The notes under the pieces: generated by a model
Databases searched by the model: none
What the model was told of the DNA's origin: nothing
The model's input: the letters and a program-made list of their open reading frames with translations, nothing else
Shown here: in pieces, positions 23,818 through 35,533 of the stretch
Numbering within the stretch: the first letter of the stretch is position 1
Layout of the letters: each line of letters starts with the position of its first letter
Assembly (NCBI GenBank): GCA_963920635.1
Contig: OY987302.1
Location: 28,495,278 to 28,559,277 of the forward strand
Reading direction: 5' to 3'
DNA: 64,000 nucleotides
From: Pseudeuparius sepicola
Taxonomy: Eukaryota; Arthropoda; Insecta; Coleoptera; Anthribidae
Translations under genes and position numbers: made by a program

Positions 23818-24350
23818 TGTTTGGTTTTATATATGGACAACCAGGTTTTGTATATGGATAACCAACGATCACGCCACCCGAAGGTGTCATCTGCCGCAGT
23901 CATCAGAAGCAAGTTCATCACATAGGGCTGCATTGGTTTACCATCAAATAACTATAATCACAAATAGAGTCCATTATATCGAAGGATCCTTTTATTCCGC
24001 CCAAACCCGTACAAAGAAAGAAACCAGCACATGACATTTTATGGTCCTTCGAGCCGGATACGAAGAAGGGTTTCAGATTCAGGTTGTATTTAGCAACGCA
24101 TCGATCAAGGTCAAGGACAACCTGGCGAAAAACATTTTCGCTTGCGTTCAGTGCCAAGCAGAACTGGAATTTGTGCAGTGTAGCCTTCTCAACGAGTAGG
24201 AAGCAACGTGATCCATATAAGCCAGTCCGTTACTATCCTATCTTATCCTATCCACTGTCCTGAATTATTTGATTATTGTTTTCAGTGTTTTATTGATCAT
24301 TTTGTTATTTCAAATCAGTTCAGTTTTCTTTTGAAACGAGACAAACGTAG
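23818..24350 (+). repeat. 5' LTR of BEL/Pao element (3' boundary approximate)
   Basis: 23818-24045 is shared with 32945-33165. The remaining LTR extent to about 24350 is inferred from the position of gag at 24415 and has no second copy for comparison. Confidence 0.6.
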
Positions 24351-24414
24351 ATTTGTTTGACTCTAAAAGTACCCCTTCATTTCACAAGTTCATTTTTTAA
24401 TTTTTGCTGTTAAA

Positions 24415-25660
24415 ATGCCTGACGAGAAGCAAGATAAAATCAAAGAATTTCTACATTCTTGGATAGCTTTCATGATTCAGGAAAGCCAACATTAGAATTA
24501 GAAGAACGTTTACAAAAGATTGAGTCATTAGGTATATGAATCTTTCAATTTATATCAGTGTCAGTTAGAGCGAAAAAACTGAGAAGAAATCCACCGAACA
24601 AGAATGCTCCGAATTTAAAGATATATTTTTCGAGGTTACTTGTCATGCACAGACTATCATTGATGATGCAAAATCACTTCGGGAAGTTCAACAGGTACAG
24701 ATATCACCAACAAGTCAAATTTCAAACCCTGTGTTCAATGTAAAACTGCCTCCTATTATAATTCCATTTTTTAGCGGTTCTTATACAGAATTTATGCAAT
24801 TTTCGGATAGTTTTACTTCCTTAATCGACAAAGGTCAAAAGCTAACCAAAGCACAGAAATTTCTCTAACTAGAAACTTTTCTACAGGGTGATGCATTAAA
24901 CATAATTCAATCATTGGAGATCACTGACAGTAATTATGATATCGCTTGGAGTTTACTTAAAAAACGTTACGAAAATAAAAGAGTTTTCGTCAATAACCAC
25001 CTTCAATTACAAGAGAAAATTCCACGACATTGCCTACCTTTGATATGTTCATTGAGTTTCTTTCTAAAAGTTGCCAACTTTTGGAAACCTTATATCGAAA
25101 AAAAAAAGACATAAGCGTACAAAAAAGGGAAATGAAAAGCAACAAAAATGTTCATTATTCGTATTTTTCAGGTGCAAATAAGGCAAAATGCTATCTTTGT
25201 AAAGCAGATCATAGGGTATATACAGTAAGCAATTTTTAAACACGCTTAAAGGAAGTTAGAAAATTAAATGTTTGTACAAATTGTTTCATCTTAATCAATA
25301 TCAATGTTGAGGCCAATGCAAAAAATGCAATAAAAGACACAATACGCTCCTTCATATTGAGTTTTCCTCTACCAATCAAGGTTCACACAACAACCCAAGC
25401 ATGAACAGTAATACGAATCCACGTGATTATAATGTTCAAAATCAGAATATTCCTCAAAGAAATTCAACAACGAATCAACGTCATAGTCAATTTTCGGGTC
25501 AATCATTAAGTAATCATGTTCAACATCACAGTCAATGCAATAATCATTATCAAAATTGAAATCAAGATCATTCCAATGGTAATCATGCATTCAATGAAGA
25601 ACTAACCTCTTTTATTAATCATTGCAGTACCATTTCAAAACAAAAAAGCGATGCTTTAGG
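24415..25660 (+). pseudogene. BEL/Pao gag
   Basis: ATG at 24415 opens a frame that is soon broken. Downstream frames show the DUF1759-type capsid landmarks: LPPIIIPFFSGSYTEFMQF, a QKF-L segment, GDALNII, and YDIAWSLLKKRYENKR at 24760-25000. A Cys-rich piece (CYLCKADH ... CTNC) follows at about 25190-25290. These build the particle and bind RNA. Multiple stops (for example within 24490-24560 and at 24867) make it non-functional. An Asn/His/Gln-rich linker leads to the protease. Confidence 0.7.
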
Positions 25661-25670
25661 TACGGCAATC

Positions 25671-25940
25671 ATGTATATCCAAGATCACCAGATTCGATTA
25701 GTAAAGTGCAGAACCTTGCTCGATGGAGGTTCACAAAGCAATCTTATAACCAAATTAGCTGACAAGTTAAAATTGCCCACTGAACAATCTCAATTTCCTA
25801 TAATATCAGGCATATCTGACTCACGTTCAACAGCAAGGCAGACTATATGCGCAAAAATAAAATTGATGCACAATAATTATTCTACAGAACTTTCATTTTC
25901 AATTTTACACAAAATTACAGGCAATGTTCCTCAATATTAG
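25671..25940 (+). pseudogene. BEL/Pao aspartic protease
   Basis: An 89-residue open stretch with the catalytic motif LLDGGSQSNLIT, the BEL/Pao version of the D-S/T/G-G motif, followed by ISGISDSRSTAR. The protease matures the polyprotein. It ends in a TAG at 25938-25940, and the sequence continues toward RT in broken frames, so it is part of a dead polyprotein. Confidence 0.7.
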
Positions 25941-27415
25941 CAAATAGTCCCTCTTTCAGAATTGAAAATTCCTGATAATCTCGTCTTAGCAGATCCAGAT
26001 TGTTGTAGCTCACAACCCATTGACATTTCGGCGCACCAGTATATTTCGACTTACCAACAGGTAAAAGAATTAAATTAGGCAAGAATAAGCCAATTCTAAC
26101 AAAAAGAGAATTAGGATGGATAATTGCCGGTCCATTGCAAATTTAGCAAAATTCCAATCGCAATTCAAATCAATCAGATCAAAGTGAAATTTTTTTTTAG
26201 AACTAATCGATTCAAACTCTGAAATTCAAAAATCATTATAGAAATTTTGGAATATACAAAACGTTCAGGAACAAAAATCTACTTCCTACACTGGTGAGGA
26301 ACAATTCTGTGAAGACCATTTTTTACAATCTCATACTAGAAATCAATCAGGTCGTTTCCAAGTCATGTTACCTTTTAAGGATCATTTTTCTAAATTATCC
26401 AGTGACAATTTGGAAATAGATCATAAACGTCTTTTTGGCACGGAACGAATGCCAAAGAACCTTACTTTTCGAATTTATATAAAAAATTCATAGCTGGATA
26501 CGAACAGTTAGACCACATCACCAAATTGTCCAAAGATCAAATTGATTCACTAGTTACCAAATGGTTATTTACCCCATCATGGAGTATACAAGGATACAAC
26601 TAAACTATGCGTTGTTTTTGATGGTAGTTGTAAAAAATCGGGTAGTTCATTAAATGACATTTTATGCGTAGGTCCTGTCACACAAGACGACTTATTTTCC
26701 ATTCTATTAAAATTCAGAAAGCATACATATGTATTAAAGGCAGACATTAATAAAATGTACCGCCAAGTGAATATTCATCCAGATCATAAAAACTTGCTAC
26801 AACGCATAATCACATTTTGTCTTAAATACAGTTACTTATGGCACGAGCTCAGCCTCATTCCTAGACATTAGATCTTTACAACAAGCTGCAATAGATAACA
26901 AACAATTATTCCCTGATGTAAGTAATTCAATTCTCACCGATTTTTACGTTGATGATTTTATTAGTGGTGCGGAAACACACGAAGATTTACAAAGGTTAAA
27001 ATCAGAAGTCAGTTTAATTCTTGATTCCGCAGGTTTCATATTAGACAAGTAGAAATTCAATAAAATTAACAATGTTCAAGAAAATCATCATTTTCTAGAA
27101 TCAGCCGAATCAGTTGTACACACATTAGGTACGTTATGGAACCCAAACGAAGATTCTTTTCAATTTACTACAAATATCAAAATCAATGGTCGAAATTTAA
27201 CTAAACGCATCGTTTTGTTCATAGTTTTGTTATAAAAGTGTAAGGAAGTTCTAAACCAAAAATTTCGTATTCCAACAGATTTCTATGTACAGGCTAGCTA
27301 AAGAATATAGCAACTGGAAGGTCGTTGTTTCGAATCGTGTATCTGAAATACAGTCGAACACTGACATTTCTTCATGTAAGATCAGCTGACAACCCTGCTG
27401 ATATTGGTTGCGTTT
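25941..27415 (+). pseudogene. BEL/Pao reverse transcriptase and start of RNase H
   Basis: Broken frames show the BEL RT landmarks in order: a GWIIAGP-like segment (about 26115), LPFKDHFSKLS (26371), FDGS (about 26617), SSLNDILCVGPVTQDDLF (about 26646-26700), KADINKMYRQV (about 26740), and the catalytic YVDDF box at about 26947. Further on are NRVSEIQ (about 27337) and SADNPADI (about 27391-27414), typical of the segment before the BEL zinc-binding region. Stops and frameshifts are frequent, and part of RNase H appears deleted around 27190-27290. A MITE interrupts the frame exactly after the last motif. Confidence 0.75.
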
Positions 27416-28016
27416 AATGCGCTTCCAAATCTGTAATCCCTGCCAGCGCTTTACGCTAATGTGCATTGAACGGGCAGAAATGACAGATAGCTGCCCTCGG
27501 TTGGGCAGCGATTTCATTTTTGCTAGATTTTCTTGGTAGCGGACTTATTATGTTTCCATCCTTTTTTATCGTTCCTGCTCTCTCTGTTATTCTGAAACGC
27601 TTATCTAAATTCTTGTTGGGGTATCGCTAATTTTGTTTATTTTTCCAAAAAGAATCACACAAATAAATAAAAAAATTAAGGTTGGGAAATTGTAAGAGAC
27701 AATTGTGTAAAAGTGATTATAACTGCTTCTTGTATCACCAACTTTGTGCAGTTGTTTATTATTTCTTGGTCGTCATTATAAAAATTAGCCAGAATGGTAA
27801 AAAATAGATGCAGAAAATCAAGTTATTTTGAAAACGAAAATAGAAAATTCCAAAATTAAATACATAAACATAACCTACAAAAAAATCTGATGACAGACAA
27901 CACCAAGTTATAAATTGGCTGTTCAACGTACCACGGTAGCGATTACAGCCCTGTCAAAGGTTGACAGATAGTGCTAACTAGCGATTACAAAAATTCGGCC
28001 TGCATTGAACGCAACC
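27416..28016. mobile_element. MITE inserted in the BEL pol region
   Basis: TIRs GGTTGCGTTTAATGC (27416) and GCATTGAACGCAACC (ending 28016) are flanked by ATT on both sides. Deleting the element plus one ATT rejoins the BEL reading frame without a shift. The 3-bp duplication and GG-starting TIR suggest a PIF/Harbinger-type MITE. It has no transposase. Confidence 0.8.
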
Positions 28017-28601
28017 ATTATTTTACGCGGTTGTGCTGCTAATTTTCTATCAAATTGTGACTTATGGCGGTCAGGGCCTAATTGGCTTGTATTAAATTCA
28101 GATTCATGGCCAAACGATAACGATAATCATTTATCTTTCGACGATATTCCCGATCAACGAACTATTTCTGCTAGTACAACCTTTCTATCTTGCACCGATA
28201 ACGACGTCAATCATGATTTTAATCTATTTACTAAATTCTCAAATTTCAAGAAACTTAGTAGAATCACTGCTTATTGTTAGAGATTTATACAAAACTGTCG
28301 CCTAAAAAGGGACAAAAGATGTCAAAATTTACTATCAGTTGTAGAAATAGAACAAGCAGAATTAGTATTAGTAAAAATCATTTAAAATTCAGAATTTAAC
28401 AAAGATATACATGATCTCAAAACTCGAAAACGAGTATCAAAAAATAGTAGAATAGCATCGTTAAATCCATTTGTTGAAGACGATATTTTGCGTGTAGGTC
28501 GGAAAATACCGACCTTAATTTTAATCACAAGCATCCAATTTTATTACCTGGCAGATATTTTTTTAGTAAATTTCTCATTCGGCATGAGCATGGAAGAACT
28601 T
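28017..28601 (+). pseudogene. BEL/Pao pol segment before integrase
   Basis: After the MITE the BEL frame resumes with RGCAANFL, LWRSGPNWL and WPN (28030-28120), the usual BEL sequence downstream of RNase H. A later segment (about 28470-28600) holds NPFVEDDILRVGR, HPILLPG-like and RHEHG-like pieces preceding the integrase zinc-binding region. At 28602-28613 the sequence TACACGGAGGTG begins, where the non-LTR element has inserted. The frame breaks in several places. Confidence 0.65.
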
Positions 28602-29104
28602 TACACGGAGGTGCCCGTGTGGGGTTTTCGGGTACCCCATCGGGCGCCTCCTAGGTGGTGGAAAGGGAACGCCCTCCTAGCAGAGGGTACCAGGGGAATT
28701 AAATATCCTGGGGCGCACCAAAACCGGGTATTAGGAGCAGCAGCGCTGAGAGGGGCATCTGATCACTGGAGGGAGGGGGTCAACCAGACTCACGTCCGGG
28801 GGCACCTGGTGTCCTGGGGTCGGCCGCCCCTCGTGGACCCCTGCCTAATACATACCGTAATCGACAGGTCGGTGGTTGTAGAGGAAGTGCCAGTCGACTA
28901 TAGGGGCTTATCTTACATTCCCTTGCTACTCGTGGGAATAACATGGAAACGACCAACCAAGAGAAAGAAGAAGAAAAAGAAGAAGAAAATAAAAAATAGA
29001 AATCCTCGCTGAACCCATGGAACAGGCAGGAAATCCTGACCAGAGGGTAGAGGAAGAATTGTTGAAGAGCAGCGACGAAGAGATCGGAAAATCCCTAAAT
29101 GCCC

Positions 29105-29576
29105 TAACATCAAGGGCAAGGGGAAGATCAGACTGAGCGGAGCTGCCAAGAAAAGGTTTAAGTACCTTTTGGCGCAAGAGCACCCGGCCGAAGAGGCCAG
29201 AGAAAAAGCCCTCAAACCAATGCCTGAGTCAACTGTGGACAAAGGACCAAAAAGGCTTCGGTCTGATGGGACCACCCCAGAAAAACCAGTTCCCAAAAGG
29301 AGCAAAAAAGAAGGGCAACCAACTGCGGGCCCCTCAACTTCCGTCAAGCCCAACAGACCTACCTTCAGTCAGATGGCAGGAGGTATAAAAGTTGGTATAC
29401 GTGCGGAAAAACATCCAGAGGAACTTGTCACAGTGGATCAACAAAAATCCATACAAGAAGCAATCCTCGACGAGATTTTAGCTAGCAAGCAAGGGGCTAC
29501 TGTAAAGCCGAGCTTCTACAGCTATCACAACAAGCCAGGATGGCTAGCTCTCCTCCCTAATAATATCTTCATTTGA
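29105..29576 (+). pseudogene. Non-LTR ORF1 (gag-like)
   Basis: The frame reads a basic segment (IRLSGAAKKRFKYLLAQ, about 29130-29180), Lys/Pro-rich text, then FSQMAGGIKVGIRAEKHPEEL and DQQKSIQEAILDEI, with PGWLALLPNN near the end. This is the layout of ORF1 proteins of insect jockey/R1-related elements, which bind element RNA. It probably begins further upstream in another frame after the leader (near 28945-29020). The 3' part stops at 29574-29576, just where ORF2 should begin, which suggests truncation by the same deletion that removed the endonuclease. Function of this copy is lost. Confidence 0.6.
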
Positions 29577-29619
29577 GGCTAACTGCCCTGTGACAAAAAA
29601 CTGCATCTAGAGATGTACC

Positions 29620-30904
29620 GTGGTGGAACAGGGAACTCACCAGACTTAAGGCTAAGACAAGAAAACTATTCAACAGAGCAAAAAGCTCAGGGAACTGGGA
29701 TGAGTACAGAACATCCCTAACCGAATACAACAAAAAATTGAGAAAGTCTAAGAGAAGGACTTGGATACAATTCTGTGAGGGGATTCATGAATTGGCCTCA
29801 GCAGTGCGACTTCAAAAGGTCCTATCAAAAGACCACTCAAATGGTATAGGCTTGCTCAAAAAGCCTGACGATAAATTCACTCAAGATAGGCAGGAAAGCT
29901 TAGAGATTCTACTACAAACTCACTTTCCTGGCTCTACAATATCAGAAGGAAATCATGCACAGGCTACTCTGAAAGAGGCTGCACATCGCCCAAACAGAAG
30001 ACAAAAGAGCCTAGTAAAAAAGATTTTCAATCCTAACAAAATCAGATGGACGATAAACAGCTTTAAACCCTACAAATCACCAGGCAGAGATGGAATCTTT
30101 CCAGTTCTGCTTCAAAAAAGTATCGATGAACTCCTACCAGCATTGGGAGCTATATTCAAAGCCAGTTTTAACTTTGAATACATTCTACATCTGTGGAGAG
30201 AGGCTAAGGTGGTGTTTATACCAAAGACCGGAAGGCGCCCACCTGAAGACCCCAAGTCTTACCGCCCCATTAGCCTAACATCCTTCCTCCTAAAAACAAT
30301 GGGGAAACTAATTTATTTTTACATCAGAAGCGAAATCTTATCTGAGAAGCAACTTCATGTCGACCAGTTTGCCTACCAGTCAGGCAAATCCACAATCAGT
30401 GCTCTAAATTGTCTAACAATGGACATTGAAAATGCACTAATTGCAAAAGAAATTGATCTCTGTGCATTTATAGACATATAGGGAGCCTTTGATAACACCT
30501 CGCAAGAATCCATAAAGAGCACTTGTAAAAGAACAGGTATGAAACCTTCCATAATCAACTGGATACAATCCACATTGCGAAGCAGAATTGTCACAACTGA
30601 AATCGGGAATGACTCGGTCACTGCTTTAACTACATGTCCCACAGTTGCAATGGAGGTAATGCTTGACCTTACTCCGCTACACATCTTTGTGCAGGAAGAG
30701 GCAATCAAAAATGCCTCGCAACTTTACCAAGCCAACAAACTAAAACCATTGGACCTTATTGGACACCTAAAAATTCTGGACACTGTCCAACTTCAATCCT
30801 TGACAATGCCAAAGGACTATATTATGCAGACGAAATATGACTTTGAATTACCGTTTGAAGTGGTCATGCGAGATCGCCAAACAAGTAAAGTTGCAATACC
30901 ATAA
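29620..30904 (+). pseudogene. Non-LTR reverse transcriptase (ORF2 part)
   Basis: Starts within the linker before RT (VPWWN, then KLRKSKRRTWIQFCEGI at 29738) and contains the RT landmarks: INSFKPYKSPGRDGI, WREAKVVFIPKTG, SYRPISLTSFLLKTM, and DQFAYQSGKST up to 30430. AFIDI at 30478 is followed by a TAG, and the same frame goes on with GAFDNTS. A further frame at 30539-30904 continues but lacks the PQGG-type and YADD segments expected for family RTs, so another deletion is likely near 30660. RT would prime on nicked target DNA. Missing parts make this copy inactive. Confidence 0.75.
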
Positions 30905-31690
30905 ACATCCTCTGGAACAAGCATCTGGTATACAGACGGATCCAAAATGGACGATGGGGTTGGAATTGGGATATACGGCCCTAATCACAGGACCTCACAG
31001 TTCCTAGGTAAGACACCCTCCATTTTCCTGGCAGAACTCCAAGCCATAAATGTATGTGCTTATGAGTGCATCAACAGACGCATCAAGGGGACAAGAATAT
31101 AATACATCTTATCAGACAGTCAGGCAGCACTAAAAGCTCTGAAGTCCTATACTTATGAGTCTAAAGTTGACTGGGAATGCAAAGCACATCTAAAGCAACT
31201 GGACATATGCAATAGATTTACCTTAATGAGGGTGCCAGGGCATGAAGGTGTTCATGGCAATGAAATAGCTGATAGCCTCATTCTACGGTCCTGAACTAAT
31301 CTGTGGCATAAATAAAAACCACCTATTGGGAGAGATCAAAATATCAAAAGAACAAAAAGAATTCTACTGGAGAAACTCCGAGCCAATGACAAGCGAAACG
31401 ATTTCTGACCTATTCGCCTGAGAACGCCAAAAAGCTTCTCCCTTTAAACAAAAATGAAGTAAGACTAATCAGGATTACATCTTAAAAAAATTGGCAAAAC
31501 AGATAATGGACTATGTAGATTCTACAACGAACGTGATGAGACTAGCGAGCATATACTCTGCGAGTGTCCCCTCCTAATCCGAAGCAGATTCCAACATTTC
31601 GAAAAGATTGATATAAATCCAAACGAAATTGGTAACATGGCCCCAAGGAAAATACTGAGCTTTATTAAAAGCTTAGGTGACCTCGGTATC
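30905..31690 (+). pseudogene. Non-LTR RNase H and C-terminal zinc knuckle
   Basis: Frame pieces give the RNase H signature: WYTDGSKMDDGVGIG (first Asp), LAELQAI (Glu), LSDSQAALKAL (second Asp), then VPGHEGVHGNEIAD (His, Asn, Asp). A CRFYNERDETSEHILCECP segment at about 31515-31570 is the CCHC-type tail seen in these elements. One stop (TAA at 31101) and frameshifts after 31280 break it. RNase H removes template RNA during reverse transcription. Confidence 0.7.
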
Positions 31691-31779
31691 TATTAGAGTA
31701 GGGTCACTCACAAAAGATCTACAAGGTCGCAGTGAAGAAAAGCCATTAGGGCCAAACGACCCCGAGAAAATCTACAATC

Positions 31780-32862
31780 TACACGGAGGTGTACAAGTTG
31801 TTTTATCTTCAATTAGAACCAAATATTCACCAATAAAATCAAAATGTTTTATAAAGAAAGTAATTCACCAATGCTTAATTTGCCAACAGACTACAGAGTA
31901 TTTGCCTCGTTCAAGTTCTCCAATAATGGGTCAGTTACCCTCATCTAGAGTTAATCCCTCACGACCATTTCTTACAGTAGGTATAGACTTTGCTGGACCT
32001 GTTCTAGTCAAGAACGGAGTTTAAGATCTAGAAAGTTTTTGTTTGTTTCTGTACAAAGGCTGTGCATCTCGAACTCGTCGGTGGCCTAACATCTGCTGCA
32101 TTTTTGAATGCTCTGGAGAGATTTATTTCCCGGCGCGGACCTTGTAGAGACATTTATAGTGACAACGGTTCTAATTTTACTACATCCAGTAAATATTTAA
32201 CTGAAATGCAACAAAAACTGCAGAATTTATATCATGACCAATCTATCAAAAGTTATTTTCTTGAAAATCATATGACTTGGCATTTCATCCCACCGAGAAG
32301 TCCTAACTTTGGAGGTCTTTGGGAATCAGCAGTTAAGGTGATGAAACACCACTTAGTTAGAACGAATGGTGATCAAGATTTCACTTTTGAAAACCTGTAT
32401 ACCATCCTTACCCAAATCGAATGTATCATGAATTCACAACCTATATGTACCATTTCAAATGACCCCAATTATTTCCATATCCTTACACCCGGACATTTCT
32501 TAATTGGATCACAACTGAATGCTATACCAGAAGTTTCTGTTGCCAACATACCCACGAACAGACTTACAAAGTATCAACAAGTCCAACAAATTGTATCAAT
32601 GTTTTGGAGACGCTGGACAACAGAATATTTACACCATCTACAACAGCGTTCAAAATGGATGTTCAAAAATTCTCAAGTCGTCAAGCCTGATTTAATGGTG
32701 ATACTCCACGACGATCATCTGCCTCTTCTACAATGGAAGATCGGCCGTATAACTGACGTCTTTCCCGGTACTGATAACGAAATTCGAGTCGTTAGTGTCA
32801 AGACACCCCATTGTATTTACAAAAGATCAGTAAATAAACTAAGTGTTTTACCTTTTGAATAA
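31780..32862 (+). pseudogene. BEL/Pao integrase
   Basis: After the second target-duplication copy the BEL frame resumes. It shows the zinc-binding HQCLICQQ, then VGIDFAGPV with the first catalytic Asp (about 31980). A TAA at 32023 is followed by the core with YSDNGSNFTT (second Asp, about 32155) and FGGLWESAVK (Glu, about 32310), and finally a C-terminal domain with PDLMVILHDDHLPLLQWKIG ending at a stop at 32862. The stretch 32062-32862 is open for 266 residues and nearly normal in length. It would insert element cDNA into the genome, but the TAA and the upstream interruption break the polyprotein. Confidence 0.8.
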
Positions 32863-32944
32863 TAATTCATAGTTCATTCACAAAACATTTCACTAAGCAA
32901 TAGTTTAGTTTATTTGAAAAAGAGTGGTTTCAAGGCCACCGGTA

Positions 32945-33165
32945 TGTTTGGTTTTGTATATGGACAAGCAGGTTTTGTGTATGGATAACCAACGATCACG
33001 CCACTCGAAGGTGTCATCTGCCGCAGTGATCAGAAGCAAGTTCATCACATAGGGCTGCATTGGTTTACCATCAAATAACTGTATAATCACAAATAGAGTC
33101 CATTATATCGAAGGATCCTTTTAGTCCACCGAAACCCGTACATAGAAAGAAACCGGCAAATAACA
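32945..33165 (+). repeat. Truncated 3' LTR of BEL/Pao element
   Basis: Direct copy of 23818-24045. A purine-rich stretch (GAAAAAGAGTGG) lies about 25 bp before it. Similarity stops at about 33165, where a non-LTR fragment begins. Confidence 0.8.
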
Positions 33166-35120
33166 CTCACCTCAAAATGATAAAGCTACCGATTTGACGG
33201 GATTAATTTTGAGCAGATGATTACTGGATGTCTCAAGCAAGCTATTAAAGTCTTGATTGATCTGGGCGTTCGCTTTCTGGGCTTCGCTAGCTGTAAAAGA
33301 CAAATAAATTTATATATCATCGGCATATAAATGGTATTGCGAATATTTTAAAGATTTAGTAAGCCAGTAACCCAGTATGCTTCTTTGTGGGACACCAGTG
33401 CTAATATTCGTACTGTTTGATTTGCGTCCATCGAGAACAACACTTTGGGTTTGTTTGACAGGAATGAGGAGACCAATGAAGCCGCTTGGTCAGTGAAACC
33501 AATATAATTCAAAATCGCAAGCAAAACAGCGTGGTTAAGCATATCGAAGGCCTTAGTATAATCAAGGAGAACCAAAAGTGTTGCTTTATTTTTATCATGC
33601 GCTTTATTTTTATCATGCTACATCGTCTATAATATCACACAGTGCCGTTGCACAACTGAAGCCCTCCCTAAACCCAGATTGTGTCCTAGGTATGATATTA
33701 TGACGAAATACGTACAGGTTGAATTGCTGTTCTATAACTTTTTCGAGTATTTTAGAAAATGTAAGTAAGATTGAAATAGACCTCAAGTGTCCGTATTCTG
33801 TCGGGTTGGTCATTTTAGGTAATGGAATAACATGTGCAAGCTTCCATTTTTCTGGAAAGTACGATTCTCTAATACAGCAATTAATTTATATGAGTCAAAT
33901 AAGGTACGATAAATGGGCAGCATAATACAATTAGATTTGTGTTAAGATTGTCGGCACCGAAAGCTTTATATTTAATGCCCAAAATAATATTAGAAACATC
34001 GTTATCCGTAACAGGCTCGAACTCAAAAGAATCCTCCAAAAGACTATTGTTTTTATAAAAGTTTATAAGGTCCGGTTTAGGAATGGTACTATTGTTAGCG
34101 AGTTCTGTAAAATACCTATTTAAATCGTCGATTTTTTTAAATTATCGGGATTTTTTTTGTCTTTAGAATATTAAGTTTCTTTAGCTCGCTCCACTTTTCT
34201 TTAGTGTCACAATTCTGTAATTTGTAGTTCAAATAGGCCTTCTTTTCGGACCTGATTGCCGATGTGGTAACATTTCCTAATTCTTTAAAATAATTAAAGT
34301 GTTCTAGGATTTTAGTTTGTTCATAACGAGATATGGTCTGATTTCGTAGAGGTTTCATGAGACTTATGTAATCGGTAATCCAAGGGCAGTACGGTTTTTA
34401 AAATTTTTACTGGTTTTAATTGAGCATGGATATCAAGGATATGCAAAATAGTGTCAGTTAGAAATCTCACCTTTTCATCAATGTTATTAGTTTAATATTC
34501 AACTTGCCATGGTTGACGTTCTAAATCTGTTTGAAAATTATACATATTTATTCGGCTTAACGCTCTATATGAGTAGGAACGGCCGAGAGGTTCCCCGTTA
34601 ACAAGTTTCAAATTGCAATAGACTAAGAGATGGTCGGACATACCAATGTCTTTGGTCCCTGCGCCCTGGGCATATTTAGAGTCGAAACAGATTAAATCCA
34701 AAAGGGTAGAGCTTAAATTAGATATCCGCGTAGGTTCCGTAATTAACTGTTCCAGGTTGAAAGTTTCCAAAACATTAATAAATTGCCGAACATATATCGA
34801 TTCTAAATTTAACATATTTAAATTGAAATTACCCAAGCACAGAAGTTTATCACACTGAGTAAAAAACCGATCAGCGTGTCCTCAAAGCAATTAAGAAATT
34901 CAATGTACCTGCTACTAGGAGGTCGATATATACAGCCTAGTATAATAGACTCACCACAATAGTCAAGTTTAACCCATACATGCTCTATGAAATCCCTGCA
35001 CTCACCAAATAATATCGTGAAGTTCATACCCTCACTTATGTAAAGCCCAACACCACCAGCCCAACACCACCAGCTCGATTTAAACGATCTTGTCTTACGA
35101 AACTTGTTACTGTGTGCGTT
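33166..35120 (-). pseudogene. Jockey-type non-LTR fragment (EN and RT)
   Basis: Reading the minus strand from about 35080: GGVGL, then VWVKLDYCGESIILGCIYRPPSS and MGNFNLN, LLDLICF and GMSDHL (the endonuclease GDFN-like and SDH motifs, 34500-35000). A linker follows (34137-34358), then RT with SISILLTFSKILEKVI, RTQSGFREGFSCATAL (33613-33813), LLDYTKAFDMLNH (33500-33575) and YADDI at about 33320-33335. It ends mid-protein near 33170 with no 3' end, and starts mid-endonuclease at about 35100. It is a fragment bounded by deletions and joins the truncated BEL LTR on its left. Frames are broken. Confidence 0.75.
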
Positions 35121-35144
35121 ATGAAATTTCGAAAATTGAATTAT

Positions 35145-35515
35145 ACAAAAAATTAATAGGAATTTATTCTGTTGTAGATTACACCTGTGACCAACCTTTT
35201 TTTTTAATCATGTGGATGTTCTACAGCAAAAAACAATGGACAGAGCCGACAGATTTGACTTCTGACATACAGAGGGTGAAGGATAAATTATCAGCTTGTG
35301 CCCAAGATTCCCTGCTCGAGATGAACGATCCAAAATTGGATCACGATATAGAATGGTGTAGTCAGCTTTATGAAAAATATTCTAAGGGGTGTACAACCTG
35401 CAGACGACTTGGATGGGGAGATTTCTATAAAACAATTTTGTAACGTGTTATTAAAATACGAACTGGAAATCTATTTAGATGACATACAACAATTTTTACC
35501 TGTAGAACTAAGAAA
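35145..35515 (+). pseudogene. Unknown protein with Cys pair, possible Polinton-associated remnant
   Basis: From about 35150 a frame reads KKQWTEPTDLTSDIQRVKD (35230-35285), then LDHDIEWCSQLYEKYSKGC-TTCRRLGWGDFY (to 35443). A one-base shift then continues with LLKYELEIYLDDIQQ and FLPVELRK to about 35515. It is acidic and probably helical, with Cys-x2-Cys. I do not recognise the family. A fragment homologous to the 225-aa Polinton-associated protein lies 600 bp away at 36085-36230, so these may be parts of one decayed element. That link is inference only. Confidence 0.3.
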
Positions 35516-35533
35516 ATAAATAAAACAACCTTC

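Larger units (their letters stand above)
28614..31779 (+). mobile_element. Jockey/R1-like non-LTR retrotransposon
   Basis: Flanked by a 12-bp target duplication, TACACGGAGGTG, at 28602-28613 and 31780-31791. It has a GC-rich 5' leader starting CCCGTGTGGGG, ORF1, RT, RNase H and a CCHC-type C-terminus, and no poly(A) tail is seen. The endonuclease and the start of ORF2 are missing (internal deletion near 29580-29620). Confidence 0.9.
23818..33165 (+). mobile_element. Decayed BEL/Pao LTR retrotransposon
   Basis: A repeat starting TGTTTGGTTTT at 23818 recurs in direct orientation at 32945 and matches over about 220 bp, marking the two LTRs. Between them lie gag (DUF1759-like), protease, RT, RNase H remnants and integrase, in BEL/Pao order on the plus strand. 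A MITE (27416-28016) and a non-LTR element (28614-31779) are inserted. The 3' LTR is cut short at about 33165 by a non-LTR fragment. Confidence 0.85.

Noticed and set aside
23918..24157. 79-residue minus-strand frame
   Set aside because: It lies within the BEL LTR, and its right-hand LTR copy does not keep the frame.
25369..25590. 73-residue Asp/Tyr-rich minus frame
   Set aside because: Antisense of an Asn/His/Gln-rich low-complexity linker in BEL gag-pol.
28488..29012. 174-residue plus-strand frame
   Set aside because: It crosses from the BEL element into the GC-rich leader of the non-LTR element, so it cannot be one gene.
28913..29353. 146-residue minus-strand frame
   Set aside because: Antisense of the Lys/Glu-rich ORF1 start of the non-LTR element; the poly-Phe stretch reflects AAG runs.
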